From positions 1 to 17,449 of the forward strand of contig JAKCCC010000005.1 in assembly GCA_021838985.1 (NCBI GenBank): a DNA stretch of 17,449 nucleotides, read 5' to 3'. A program made the position numbers and the translations under genes. Origin of the DNA: Planctomycetota bacterium (GTDB lineage Bacteria > Planctomycetota > Phycisphaerae > WQYP01). Below are positions 8,026-15,439 of this stretch, piece by piece. Positions within the stretch are counted from its first letter, which is position 1; each line of letters starts with the position of its first letter. A model generated the notes under the pieces. It had not been told where the DNA came from and did not search any database. It saw nothing but the letters and a program-made list of their open reading frames with translations.

Positions 8026-8951
8026 CCGGCAAACAGCGCTTCCTGAAAACACTGCGTTTCGAGCCGACCGACCGGCCGCCGCATTTTGAAAGCATGTTTG
8101 AACTGGAGCGCGAGGCCTTCGGATTGCGGTTCCCGGATCGGAACTCCTGGGACTGTTCCGGCGTGGAGCGGAAAAATAAAATTGCGGCCTGCCTGGAGAT
8201 CTACGAGCGGATCGTGGCCCGGTATCAGTGGGATGCGCTGTTGGTGTACTGGCCGTGGGGCGACCCGGACGGCGTCCGGGCGGCGAAGCACGCTTTCGGG
8301 GAGCGAATTGCTATCGGTGGCGTGGTGGGAGGGGCGCTGTGGTGTATTGACCAGATTACCGATTGGGAAAGGTTCGCCCTGGACATGGCGGAACACCGCG
8401 ACCGGATTCATGCGGAGGCGGAACTCCGTTGCCGTGACGCCTGCGAACGGATTGATCGCCTGGCGGATGCCGGCGCGGATTTCATTTACCTGCCGCACGA
8501 CGTGGCGTTTAATGGCGGAACATTTTGTTCGCCAGCGGATTTCAAGGAAATCGTCACGCCGTATCTGGCGCGGCTGGTAGCCCGCGTCAAACAGCGGGGC
8601 GCCCTCGCTTTTTTCCACAGCGACGGCAACCTGATGGCGGTGCTCGAGCAGATTCTATCCTGCGGGCCGCACGCCTTGCAGTCCATTGATCCGATGGCCG
8701 GTATGGACATCGCCGTGGTGAAAACACTTACGTATGGGAAAATGGCCCTGATGGGCAACGTGCAGTGCAATCTGCTGCAGGATGGTCCGGAAGAGGCTAT
8801 CCGCCGATCGGCGTGGTATTGCCTCCGGCATGGCAGTCCGGGCGGCGGTTACATCTTCTCCACCTCCAACACCATCTTTCCCGGCATGCCGTTAAGGCAT
8901 TACGAATACATGCTGGAGGTATTCCACGAGTTTTGCCGGCAAACGGCCTGA
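8022..8951 (+). CDS. UroD/MtaA-fold protein (uroporphyrinogen decarboxylase superfamily), function unknown
   Basis: The 309-residue protein belongs to the UroD superfamily of TIM-barrel proteins, which includes haem-pathway UroD and corrinoid or cobalamin methyltransferases such as MtaA. The N-terminus MTGKQRFLKTLRFEPTDRPP is the typical opening; HSDGN (199-203), MGNVQ (244-248) and GGGYIFSTSNTIFPGMP (274-290) are core motifs. The HxC pair of zinc-dependent methyltransferases is absent (HSD instead), and the context is not haem biosynthesis, so neither classic activity is well supported. It resembles the uncharacterised branch found in sugar-catabolic neighbourhoods. GGGAG (8011-8015) precedes the ATG, which overlaps the SGNH stop by 4 bases. 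The superfamily is confident, the reaction unknown. Confidence 0.82.
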   Translation: MTGKQRFLKTLRFEPTDRPPHFESMFELEREAFGLRFPDRNSWDCSGVERKNKIAACLEIYERIVARYQWDALLVYWPWGDPDGVRAAKHAFGERIAIGGVVGGALWCIDQITDWERFALDMAEHRDRIHAEAELRCRDACERIDRLADAGADFIYLPHDVAFNGGTFCSPADFKEIVTPYLARLVARVKQRGALAFFHSDGNLMAVLEQILSCGPHALQSIDPMAGMDIAVVKTLTYGKMALMGNVQCNLLQDGPEEAIRRSAWYCLRHGSPGGGYIFSTSNTIFPGMPLRHYEYMLEVFHEFCRQTA

Positions 8952-9010
8952 TGGCTAGCCCGTCAGCCGCGGAGGGCCGTCGGAAGTCTTAACCAGAAAG
9001 GAACACTGCT

Positions 9011-9748
9011 ATGAGCAACAAGGTCGCCATCATCACGGGAGGCGCGCGCGGAATCGGCCTGGGCATCGCCGTCTGCCTGGCCCGTAAGGATATGCGGATC
9101 GTTATCGCCGACCGGGACGGCGCGGCGGCGCGGACAGCGGCGGAGCAATTCGGCGGGTTAGGCGTGGCGTGTGACGTTACGGACCGCGCCCAGGTCGCCG
9201 ACTTGGTACAACAAACGATTACCCGCTTCGGCCGGATTGATGTGCTCGTCAACAATGCCGGCATCTGTCCCTTCGTGGATGTGATGGAGATGGACCCCTC
9301 GACCTTTAAGAAGACGCTTGATGTGAATCTCACCGGCGCGTTTCACTGCACGCAGTTGGTGGCCAGGGAGATGCTCGCCCGGTCGATCCAAGGTCGGATC
9401 GTGTTCATTACGTCGCTGGCGGTCAACGTCACCAGCGCGAGGCAGGGCGATTACGCGGCCTCGAAGGCCGGCCTGCACATGTTGATGAAGAGCTTTGCCA
9501 TCGCCCTGGGGCCACACGGGATCACCTGCAACGCCGTCGCCCCGGGCATGATTCTCACCGACCTGACCCGTTTCCACTGGGAAAAACCTGAAAATGCCGC
9601 CTTCATCAAACAGCGCGTGCCAGCCGGCCGCATCGGCACGCCCGAAGACATCGGCCAGGCGGTGGCGCTGTTAGTTTCCGATGAGGCCGGCTACATCAAC
9701 GGTGTCGGTCTGATCGTGGATGGCGGCCACCAGGCGGTGTGCGCATGA
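9011..9748 (+). CDS. Short-chain dehydrogenase/reductase (SDR), NAD(P)-dependent
   Basis: The 245-residue classical SDR is an oxidoreductase, probably acting on a sugar, sugar acid or polyol. The nucleotide-binding TGGARGIG is at residues 9-16, NNAG at 81-84, and the catalytic tetrad is N106, S135, Y148 and K152 (YAASK). The PG motif is in VAPGM and the C-terminus GYINGVGLIVDGG is standard. D34 in the IADRD segment suggests an NAD(H) preference, an inference from family rules. AAAGGA (8997-9002) lies 8 bases before the ATG. It is 59 bp downstream of the UroD-like gene, and its stop overlaps by ATGA the start of a second, broken SDR, so the two were once a coupled pair. Confidence 0.92.
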   Translation: MSNKVAIITGGARGIGLGIAVCLARKDMRIVIADRDGAAARTAAEQFGGLGVACDVTDRAQVADLVQQTITRFGRIDVLVNNAGICPFVDVMEMDPSTFKKTLDVNLTGAFHCTQLVAREMLARSIQGRIVFITSLAVNVTSARQGDYAASKAGLHMLMKSFAIALGPHGITCNAVAPGMILTDLTRFHWEKPENAAFIKQRVPAGRIGTPEDIGQAVALLVSDEAGYINGVGLIVDGGHQAVCA

Positions 9749-10512
9749 GCCTTAAGATCGACAAGATCGCGGGCGTCACGGGCGCCAGTTTGAACTGGGG
9801 CGCGTCATGGTGCGAACGCTGGCCCAGGCGGGCGTAGAGGTAGCGACCAATAACATACCCAACATCGACCTGGCCAACCACCTGGCGGCGGAGTTGCGCG
9901 GAAGGAACCGGCGGGCCGTCGCCGCGCAGGCCGATGTAACCGACCCCGCGGCGATCAAGGCCATGCGCGACGCGATAGTCAAGGCAACTCGGCCCACCTG
10001 GCATTATGGTCACCAACGCGGTGATCCAGTATCCCTGGAAACCCGTGCTGGAACAGCCCAGCGCGGATTATGAGAGCCAGTTCCGATCCTGCGTGATGCA
10101 TAATGTGCGGATGGCGCAGGCGTTCGTGTCGGCCATGCCGGAGCGGAGGTGGGGACGGGTGATCGGCATCAACAGGGAGTGTGCCATGCAGTGCTGGCCC
10201 AACCAGTCCGCCCACGTCGCGGGCAAGCGGGGAAGGGGCGGCGCGCTGCGGGTGCTGGCGCAGGAGGAAGTTGGCCCCATGGGCGTCACCGTCAACCAGA
10301 TAGCGCCAAGCTGGACGGCCAGTGAAAATCGCCCGGACCAGGCATCTCCGCTCTGGTACTTGGATGGTACTTGAAACGGACGGCATTGGCCCGGCGGGAC
10401 ACGGCCCAGGAGATCGGCGACGGTCGTGGCGTTCCTGGCCAGCGACCTGGCGAGTTTCATCACTGGGGCGTACATCTCCGTGTGCGGCGGTAATGGGATG
10501 CCGGCGATCTGA
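9745..10512 (+). pseudogene. Frameshifted short-chain dehydrogenase (SDR) pseudogene
   Basis: Translation from ATG 9745 (ATGA overlap with the intact SDR) gives KIAGVTGAS and then meets a stop. The expected continuation MVRTLAQAGVEVATNN is in another frame (from 9807). After about 9980 the text switches again to MVTNAVIQYPWKPVLEQ, RSCVMHNVRMAQAFV, RRWGRVIGIN, MGVTVNQIAP (10006-10330), then shifts once more at about 10425 to VAFLASDLASFITGAYISVCGGNGMPAI, ending at TGA 10510-10512. At least three frame changes are visible. The glycine-rich loop is damaged, and the SDR YxxxK motif reads HVAGK, so Tyr is replaced by His. It diverges from its intact neighbour and was a different dehydrogenase of the same cluster. 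Confidence 0.85.
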
Positions 10513-10673
10513 TAAGATTATTGCGGCACACGTAACGCTGGCGTCGCGGGCCGGTGTCTTGGCAGCCCGCGGTGTAACGTTGCGCTATCGCAAAATATCC
10601 AATCACGGGTGGGTTGGGCTATGCATCCGACTGGGGCCGGGCAGGCTACGGGACGGGTGAAGGCTGTGGCGTA

Positions 10674-10778
10674 ATGGGTAAAACCTCGCTGAACACCCCA
10701 GCCACCGCACCGCCGGATGAATCCCACGCGGAACCCCTTGGATTAAACGACCGCCCATCTATCGTCGCCAGCACCTAG
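10674..10778 (+). pseudogene. N-terminal scrap of MFS transporter gene, left of the IS element
   Basis: ATG 10674 opens a 34-codon frame (MGKTSLNTPATAPPDESH...) ending at the TAG within the CTAG target site (10776-10778). On its own it is not recognisable. If the IS and one target copy are removed, this frame continues directly into SFYTAGTLRYTLGALAVVF at 12115, and polar, low-complexity N-termini of this sort are usual before the first membrane segment of such transporters. The 161 bp between the SDR pseudogene and this ATG show no gene. Confidence 0.45.
10775..10778. repeat. Left copy of CTAG target-site duplication
   Basis: CTAG directly abuts the left terminal inverted repeat and is repeated at 12111-12114. 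A 4-bp YTAR-type duplication is the usual signature of the IS5 group. Because CTAG is palindromic, a TA-only duplication cannot be excluded from sequence alone. Confidence 0.8.
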
Positions 10779-10797
10779 CAGGACGCTGCAAAACCCC
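10779..10797 (+). repeat. Left terminal inverted repeat
   Basis: CAGGACGCTGCAAAACCCC, the exact reverse complement of the right end. Identity stops at base 20 (T on this side, G on the other when read inward). Confidence 0.95.
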
Positions 10798-10843
10798 TTG
10801 ACAGAGGCATTATAGTGGTAACGTCTGACATGGAGGTTTAAGC

Positions 10844-11989
10844 ATGCGTGGTCAACAAAGCGCCCCGTCATTGATGTTTTTTGCAATTGATATCGAAGGT
10901 CGGATTCGCCGGGATCATCCCTTGCGGCCCCTTAAGAAGATGGTGGATGAGGAGCTGGGCCGGATGAACCGGTTGTTCGACACGGCTTACGCCGACACCG
11001 GTCGTCCGGGGATTCCGCCGGAACGCCTGTTGAAGGCGTTGTTGCTGCAGGCTCTGTACTCGGTCCGCAGCGAGACGCAATTGGTGGAACGGATTGATAC
11101 CGATCTGCTGTTCCGCTGGTTTTTGGATCTGGACCCAGCGGCGGACGTTTTTGATGCCACGGCGTTTACCCATAATCGACCGCGGTTGGAAGAGCATGGG
11201 ATTATCGCCGCCTTTTTCGAAGGGGTGGTCAAGCGGGCCATGGGGGCGGGCTTGACCAGCGACGATCATTTCGGTGTCGATGGCACCTTGATCGAAAGCT
11301 ACGCCTCGCTGAAAAGCTTTGTCCCCAAAGACGCTCTGTTGCGCGGACCGTACGACGATGGACGAGGCTTTAAGCCCCGCAACCCCACAGTGGATTTCCA
11401 CGGCCAGAAGCGGAGCAACAACACCCACCAGAGCCGGACCGATCCAGCGGCGCGGCTCTACCGCAAATCCGACGGGCAGCCCGCCAAACTCTATCATATG
11501 GGCCACGCGATCACGGAAAACCGGCACGGGTTGGTGATGGCGGTGCACATTTCCGAAGCCTGCGGCAAGGCCGAACCCGCTGCGGCCACCACAATGCTCG
11601 ACCGGATGAAACGGCGACTCCACGTACAACCGCAGACCTTGGGCGGGGATAAGGGCTATGATGGGGGCCCCTTCCTGATCGCTTTGGAACAACGCGGCAT
11701 CCGGCCGCACGTGCCCACCAAAGAGGGCCCGATCGGTGGATGCACCCGTCGGAAGGAAGCCGATGGACCCCTGATCCAGGCGCGTCAACGCATGCGTCGG
11801 CGCGAGGCGACGGTGGGCTACCAGATCAGCCAACGCTGCCGCAAGCGCATCGAAGAAGCCTTCGGATGGCTCAAGACCGTCGCGGGTTTGGCCCGCACAC
11901 GCCTGGTCGGTCAATGGAAACTGCGGCAACAGATGCAATTGGCCGCCGCAGCGTACAACCTGATAAGGATCCGACGCTTGGCGGCATAA
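10844..11989 (+). CDS. IS5-family DDE transposase
   Basis: The 381-residue enzyme cuts and joins the IS ends. An N-terminal DUF772-type domain (DHPLRPLKKMVDEELGRM, PPERLLKALLLQALYSVRSE) precedes the RNase H-like catalytic domain. The probable DDE triad is D146 in GVDGTLIE, D269 in LGGDKGYD and a Glu of the RIEEAFGW motif (337-338). Basic DNA-binding stretches and the KRIEEAFGWLKTVAGL signature are typical of IS5. Start: GGAGG (10832-10836) 7 bases before the ATG. No frameshift or stop interrupts it, and no programmed-frameshift signal is needed. A TTGACA at 10798-10803 follows the left repeat, but no well-spaced -10 is seen. Confidence 0.95.
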   Translation: MRGQQSAPSLMFFAIDIEGRIRRDHPLRPLKKMVDEELGRMNRLFDTAYADTGRPGIPPERLLKALLLQALYSVRSETQLVERIDTDLLFRWFLDLDPAADVFDATAFTHNRPRLEEHGIIAAFFEGVVKRAMGAGLTSDDHFGVDGTLIESYASLKSFVPKDALLRGPYDDGRGFKPRNPTVDFHGQKRSNNTHQSRTDPAARLYRKSDGQPAKLYHMGHAITENRHGLVMAVHISEACGKAEPAAATTMLDRMKRRLHVQPQTLGGDKGYDGGPFLIALEQRGIRPHVPTKEGPIGGCTRRKEADGPLIQARQRMRRREATVGYQISQRCRKRIEEAFGWLKTVAGLARTRLVGQWKLRQQMQLAAAAYNLIRIRRLAA

Positions 11990-12091
11990 ATGAGCAGGGG
12001 GCACGCAAGGAAAAATTGAAACAAGAAACCCAATCCGATCCTCAGATCGCCCCACTTTTGACGTGTGTCAGGGGTGGAAATTCAAAAAAGC

Positions 12092-12110
12092 GGGGTTTTG
12101 CAGCGTCCTG
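12092..12110 (-). repeat. Right terminal inverted repeat
   Basis: GGGGTTTTGCAGCGTCCTG, a perfect inverted copy of the left end, immediately followed by the CTAG duplicate (12111-12114). Confidence 0.95.
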
Positions 12111-12114
12111 CTAG
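12111..12114. repeat. Right copy of CTAG target-site duplication
   Basis: Matches the copy at 10775-10778 and marks the right boundary of the IS. Confidence 0.8.
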
Positions 12115-12266
12115 AGCTTCTACACGGCCGGAACCCTGCGTTACACCTTAGGCGCGCTGGCCGTTGTTTTTACATGGCTGCTGTGGGGTGACTTTTGCAA
12201 CACCATCTATGGAACGCTTTTTGATAATTTCCTACCGCTGTTTTGGCACAGGCTAAAAGCGTCGAA
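12115..12266 (+). pseudogene. MFS transporter N-terminal remnant, right of the IS element
   Basis: The frame reads SFYTAGTLRYTLGALAVVFTWLL followed by WGDFCNTIYGTLFDNFLPL and a WHRLKASN segment. I recognise this as the first membrane helix and following motif of an MFS sugar/oligosaccharide transporter type common beside carbohydrate clusters. After about 50 codons homology stops: the remaining eleven or so helices are absent, so a deletion ended at about 12266. The same frame stays open into the Gfo/Idh gene downstream, so the deletion joined the two without a stop. It may be the former transporter of the 5-10 kb catabolic cluster. Confidence 0.6.
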
Positions 12267-12474
12267 TATGCATGGCAACAGCGAGCCTTTGAAGGCGAGC
12301 CGCATACGCGGGCTGGAAGCCGCCGAGGGTGGCGGCCGTGACACCCGAAAGCCAAGTGGTGACAGAGCACTACAGTTTGCCACGGCCCCACACGTTCGTG
12401 TTCCACCGTTGCCCGCTACGGCCGTGGCAGGCGGCTTGGAAAAAAGCGTGCGTGGCTATATTTTAGCGTTCCGT
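12267..12474 (+). promoter_or_regulatory. Spacer with possible promoter before the Gfo/Idh gene
   Basis: This sequence follows the deletion end of the MFS remnant and holds no recognisable gene. TTGGAA (12436-12441) with TATTTT (12459-12464, 17-base spacing) or TATATT (12457-12462, 15-base spacing) is a reasonable sigma-70-like pair. Its start point would fall within a few bases of ATG 12475, which would give a leaderless or near-leaderless mRNA. That fits the absence of a Shine-Dalgarno there. Prediction only. Confidence 0.3.
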
Positions 12475-13515
12475 ATGATGCAGGAAGCAGCCATTCTGAA
12501 CGTGGCGGTGGCCGGCGCCGGCCGCATGGGCTGCCATCACGCCCGTATTTATACGGAGCAACCAGGCTGCCGATTGGTGGGCGTCTGCGACCCGGACCCG
12601 GCGCGGGCCGCCGCGGCGGGCGAACAATTTCATTGCCCGGTCTTCCGCTCCGCGGCGGACCTGTTCGCCGCCGGCATCACGCCCCACGCCGCCAGCATCG
12701 CCGCGCCGACCGTACAGCATCGCGCCCTGGCCGAGGAATTTTTCAGGCGGGGGGTGCACCTGCTGATTGAGAAACCGCTAGCGCCCAGTTTGGCGGAAGC
12801 GCGGGCCATCGTCGATCTGGCCCGTAACCGCGGCTGCGTGCTGCAGGTCGGACATTCGGAACGCTTTAACCCCGTCGTGCGGGCCCTGGACCGGCATTGC
12901 CTTAAGCCCCGGTTCGTGGAGGTGCATCGCGTCAGCCCGCTGACGTTTCGGAGCGTGGACATCGGCGTGGTGCTGGACTTGATGATTCATGATATTGATA
13001 TTGTGCACCATTTTGTCGCGGCCGCGGTTAAGTCAGTCGCGGCCGTGGGCGTATCCGTCATCGGCCAATTCGAGGATATCGCGAACGCCCGCCTGGTTTT
13101 TACCAACGGCTGCGTGGCGAATCTGACGGCTTCGCGTCTGGCGCTAAAAACCGAGCGCCGCATGCGTCTGTTCAGCCCCGAGATGTATGCCAGCGTGGAT
13201 TACCACAAAAAAGCCGGCGTGGTGATTCAGCGCACCGCCAATGAGCAGCAGTTGGATATGGTGCGGCGCAAAATCGCCGCCGGAGAGTTGGCGGAGCTTG
13301 GCGATCTGAATTACACCGAATTGGTTTGTTACGAACCGCTGGTGGTGGAAGAATGCGAGCCGCTGCGGGCGGAGATCGAATCCTTTTTGCATTCCGTGCG
13401 CACCGGCGCGGCACCGGCGGTTACCGGTGAAGACGGCTGCTTCGCCGTCGACGTCGCCGCCCGCATCGGCGCCGCCATCGCCGCCAGCGGAGAAACCCGG
13501 TTGGCGGAAGCGTGA
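12475..13515 (+). CDS. Gfo/Idh/MocA-family NAD(P)-dependent oxidoreductase, GnnA-like
   Basis: The 346-residue protein has the N-terminal Rossmann motif GAGRMG (14-19), the family EKP signature (99-101), GHSERFNP (126-133) and the C-terminal-domain motif DLMIHDIDIV (168-177) with H172 in the catalytic position. The GHxERFNP plus DLMIHDID combination resembles GnnA, the UDP-GlcNAc 3-dehydrogenase of amino-sugar lipid A synthesis, and related nucleotide-sugar dehydrogenases. The frame is open upstream from 12115, but residues before the tandem ATGATG (12475/12478) show no family similarity, so ATG 12475 is chosen. No ribosome binding site is visible. It lies 53 bp upstream of cobT, probably in a shared transcript, although no B12-related role is evident. 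The family is certain, the substrate tentative. Confidence 0.85.
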   Translation: MMQEAAILNVAVAGAGRMGCHHARIYTEQPGCRLVGVCDPDPARAAAAGEQFHCPVFRSAADLFAAGITPHAASIAAPTVQHRALAEEFFRRGVHLLIEKPLAPSLAEARAIVDLARNRGCVLQVGHSERFNPVVRALDRHCLKPRFVEVHRVSPLTFRSVDIGVVLDLMIHDIDIVHHFVAAAVKSVAAVGVSVIGQFEDIANARLVFTNGCVANLTASRLALKTERRMRLFSPEMYASVDYHKKAGVVIQRTANEQQLDMVRRKIAAGELAELGDLNYTELVCYEPLVVEECEPLRAEIESFLHSVRTGAAPAVTGEDGCFAVDVAARIGAAIAASGETRLAEA

Positions 13516-13568
13516 CCATTGGGGCAGGCGCCGGCGCGGCTTCAACGTTACCATTTAAGGAATTACCT

Positions 13569-14681
13569 ATGACCTCCACGACGCGAAAATCGAATTCCAC
13601 CGCTGGGAAAACAGTGTCCGTGCATGGCCTGCTCGAACGAACCGTTGGCCGAATCACGCCACAGGACCAGTCCCTGCGCCAGCAGGCGACCGCCCGCATC
13701 GAACAATTAACGATGCCCCATTGGGCCTTGGGCAGGTTGCTCGATCTGGCTGTGGATTTGGCAGGCATGACCCGGCAGATGCATCCACCGGTCAAGCGCA
13801 AGGCCATTGTTACCATGGCGGGTGATCATGGTGTTGCTGCGGCGGGCGTAAGCAAGTACCCGCAGGCCGTCACCGTCCAGATGGTGCATAATTTTGTCCA
13901 TGGCGGCGCGGGTATTAATGCCGTGGCCCGCTGCTGCGGAGCGCGGGTGGTGGTGGTGGATATGGGCGTGGCGGGCGATCTGTCCGCGCTGGGCGAACGC
14001 ATTGTGCACCGGCGCGTCGCCGCCGGCACCGCCAACCTGGCCGACGGCCCGGCGATGTCAGCGGCCCAGGCCCTGCAAAGCCTGACCAGCGGTATCAGTC
14101 TGGCGGAAGAATTGGCCGCCGATTGCGACGTGATCGGCACCGGCGACATGGGGATCGGCAACACCACGGCCAGCGCGGCCATCGGCGCGGTTTTGACCGG
14201 CCGGCCGGTCGCGGATTTAACGGGCCGCGGCACGGGGTTGAACGATGCCCAACTGGCCCACAAGATTCAGGTCATCCAGCAGGCCCTGCGCATCAATCAT
14301 CCGGATCGGCGGGACGGCCTCGATGTGTTGGCGAAAGTCGGCGGCTTTGAAATCGGCGGCCTTGCCGGGTTGATTCTCGGCGCCGCGGCCAATCGCAAAC
14401 CAGTCCTGGTGGATGGCTTGATTTCCACAGCCGGCGCTTTACTCGCCCAGGCCCTCTGCCCCCAATGTACCGATTATATGATCGCCAGCCACTGCGGCGC
14501 GGAGCCGGGGCATCGTGTAATGCTCGAACATCTCGGCAAAAAGCCCCTGCTGGACCTGGGCTTGCGCCTGGGCGAAGGCACGGGCAGCGCCCTGGCCATG
14601 CCGCTGGTGGATGCCGCAGTCGCCGTGCTCACACAGGTGGCCACTTTCGCTGAAGCCGCGGTGTCCGAGGCGAACCAATGA
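13569..14681 (+). CDS. cobT: Nicotinate-nucleotide--dimethylbenzimidazole phosphoribosyltransferase
   Basis: CobT transfers phosphoribose from nicotinate mononucleotide to the lower-ligand base (dimethylbenzimidazole or a relative), giving the alpha-ribotide used in the last steps of cobalamin assembly. Of 370 residues, AGDHGVAAAGVSKYP (84-98), TGDMGIGNTTASA (191-203) and GRGTGL are the family signatures, and E336 in LRLGEGTG corresponds to the known catalytic glutamate. The chosen ATG has AAGGA (13557-13561) 7 bases upstream; a GTG at 13512 would add 19 residues but lacks a ribosome site and overlaps the previous gene. A Thr/Ser-rich N-terminal extension of about 15 residues is unusual. The stop overlaps cobS in ATGA. 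Confidence 0.96.
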   Translation: MTSTTRKSNSTAGKTVSVHGLLERTVGRITPQDQSLRQQATARIEQLTMPHWALGRLLDLAVDLAGMTRQMHPPVKRKAIVTMAGDHGVAAAGVSKYPQAVTVQMVHNFVHGGAGINAVARCCGARVVVVDMGVAGDLSALGERIVHRRVAAGTANLADGPAMSAAQALQSLTSGISLAEELAADCDVIGTGDMGIGNTTASAAIGAVLTGRPVADLTGRGTGLNDAQLAHKIQVIQQALRINHPDRRDGLDVLAKVGGFEIGGLAGLILGAAANRKPVLVDGLISTAGALLAQALCPQCTDYMIASHCGAEPGHRVMLEHLGKKPLLDLGLRLGEGTGSALAMPLVDAAVAVLTQVATFAEAAVSEANQ

Positions 14682-15439
14682 AACGGTTCGCCGCAGCCCT
14701 GCGGTTTTTAACCATCCTGCCTGTGCCGGAGGCCTGGTGCGGTGATGCCGCCACGCTGAGCGGCACGCCGGTAATGTTTCCGCTCGTCGGGCTACTGCTG
14801 GGGGTTGCGGCCGGTGCGGCCGCGTGGGGGCTGGTGCGACTTATGCCGGAGCCGGTGGCCAGCGTGCTGCTGGTGGCGGGGCTGGTTGGCGCTTCGGGCG
14901 GCATGCATCTGGATGGCCTGTCCGATATGGCCGATGGTTTTTTCAGCAGCCGGTCCCGCCAACGGATACTGGAAATCATGAAGGACAGTCGGATCGGCGC
15001 GATGGGCGTGATCGCCATCGTGCTTACGCTGGCGATGAAAATAGTATGTTTCGCCAACCTGCCGGCGCCGACGTTTTGGCGCGTCGCCGCCCTTACGCCG
15101 ATCGCCGGGCGTTGCGGCATGCTGCTCGTGCTAAGCCTGCTGCCTTACGCCCGGCCCGAGGGCGGGCTCGGAAAACCGTTGGCCGAACGGCGTACGGTGC
15201 TGCAGGCCGGCTGGGCGGTAGTGGTTCTGGCCGCCGCCGCTTACGGCCTATTGCAAGTGGAGGGGGTGGCCATCGCCGGCGCATCTCTGGCCGCGGCGCT
15301 GCTGCTGGCGGCGTGGAGCTTCCATAAAATTGGTGGAGCGACCGGAGATGTCTATGGCGCCGCTTGTGAACTTACGGAGCTGATGCCGGTGTTCACCATG
15401 ATCACGTGGCTGGGACTCCACGCCCGGGGTGCCTTATGA
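14678..15439 (+). CDS. cobS: Adenosylcobinamide-GDP ribazoletransferase (cobalamin synthase)
   Basis: CobS is an integral inner-membrane enzyme joining adenosylcobinamide-GDP to alpha-ribazole (or its phosphate). The 253-residue protein carries the Mg-binding [14 protein letters not shown] motif (74-87), then DSRIGAMG (103-110) and the C-terminal [13 protein letters not shown] (219-231). Several hydrophobic helices are visible (about 34-56, 59-73, 110-126, 146-155, 176-213, 235-247). The length is typical. GAGG (14667-14670) lies 7 bases before the ATG. It overlaps cobT and the following gene by 4 bases each, so translation is coupled. It uses the CobT product; CobU/CobP, which makes the GDP-activated corrinoid, is not in the window. 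Confidence 0.95.
   Translation: MKRFAAALRFLTILPVPEAWCGDAATLSGTPVMFPLVGLLLGVAAGAAAWGLVRLMPEPVASVLLVAGLVGASGGMHLDGLSDMADGFFSSRSRQRILEIMKDSRIGAMGVIAIVLTLAMKIVCFANLPAPTFWRVAALTPIAGRCGMLLVLSLLPYARPEGGLGKPLAERRTVLQAGWAVVVLAAAAYGLLQVEGVAIAGASLAAALLLAAWSFHKIGGATGDVYGAACELTELMPVFTMITWLGLHARGAL

Larger units (their letters stand above)
10779..12110 (+). mobile_element. Complete IS5-family insertion sequence (1332 bp)
   Basis: The element is bounded by perfect 19-bp terminal inverted repeats (10779-10797 and 12092-12110) and CTAG duplications. It encodes one intact DDE transposase transcribed left to right. The size, TIR length and CTAG target fit the IS5 family. Intact ends, an intact transposase and an unmutated target duplication point to a recent and potentially mobile copy. 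It splits the remnant of an MFS transporter gene. The 102 bases between the transposase stop and the right repeat contain no further gene. Confidence 0.93.

Noticed and set aside
10798..10816. TTGACA plus TATAGT as a transposase promoter
   Set aside because: The hexamers are only 7 bases apart, far short of the 16-18 needed; no good -10 exists at the correct distance.
10868..12055. 395-codon open frame antisense to the transposase
   Set aside because: Mirror of the IS5 transposase in GC-rich DNA, with no recognisable domain; the + strand product is complete.
12329..12466. 45-codon frame with a protein-like C-terminus (EHYSLPRPHTFVFHRC)
   Set aside because: No ATG, no ribosome site and no recognised family; it sits in rearranged DNA after the MFS remnant, so it may be a scrap of another lost gene but cannot be supported.
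13516..13568. Cobalamin riboswitch before cobT
   Set aside because: The 53-bp gap is far too short to hold one and no B12-box-like sequence is seen.
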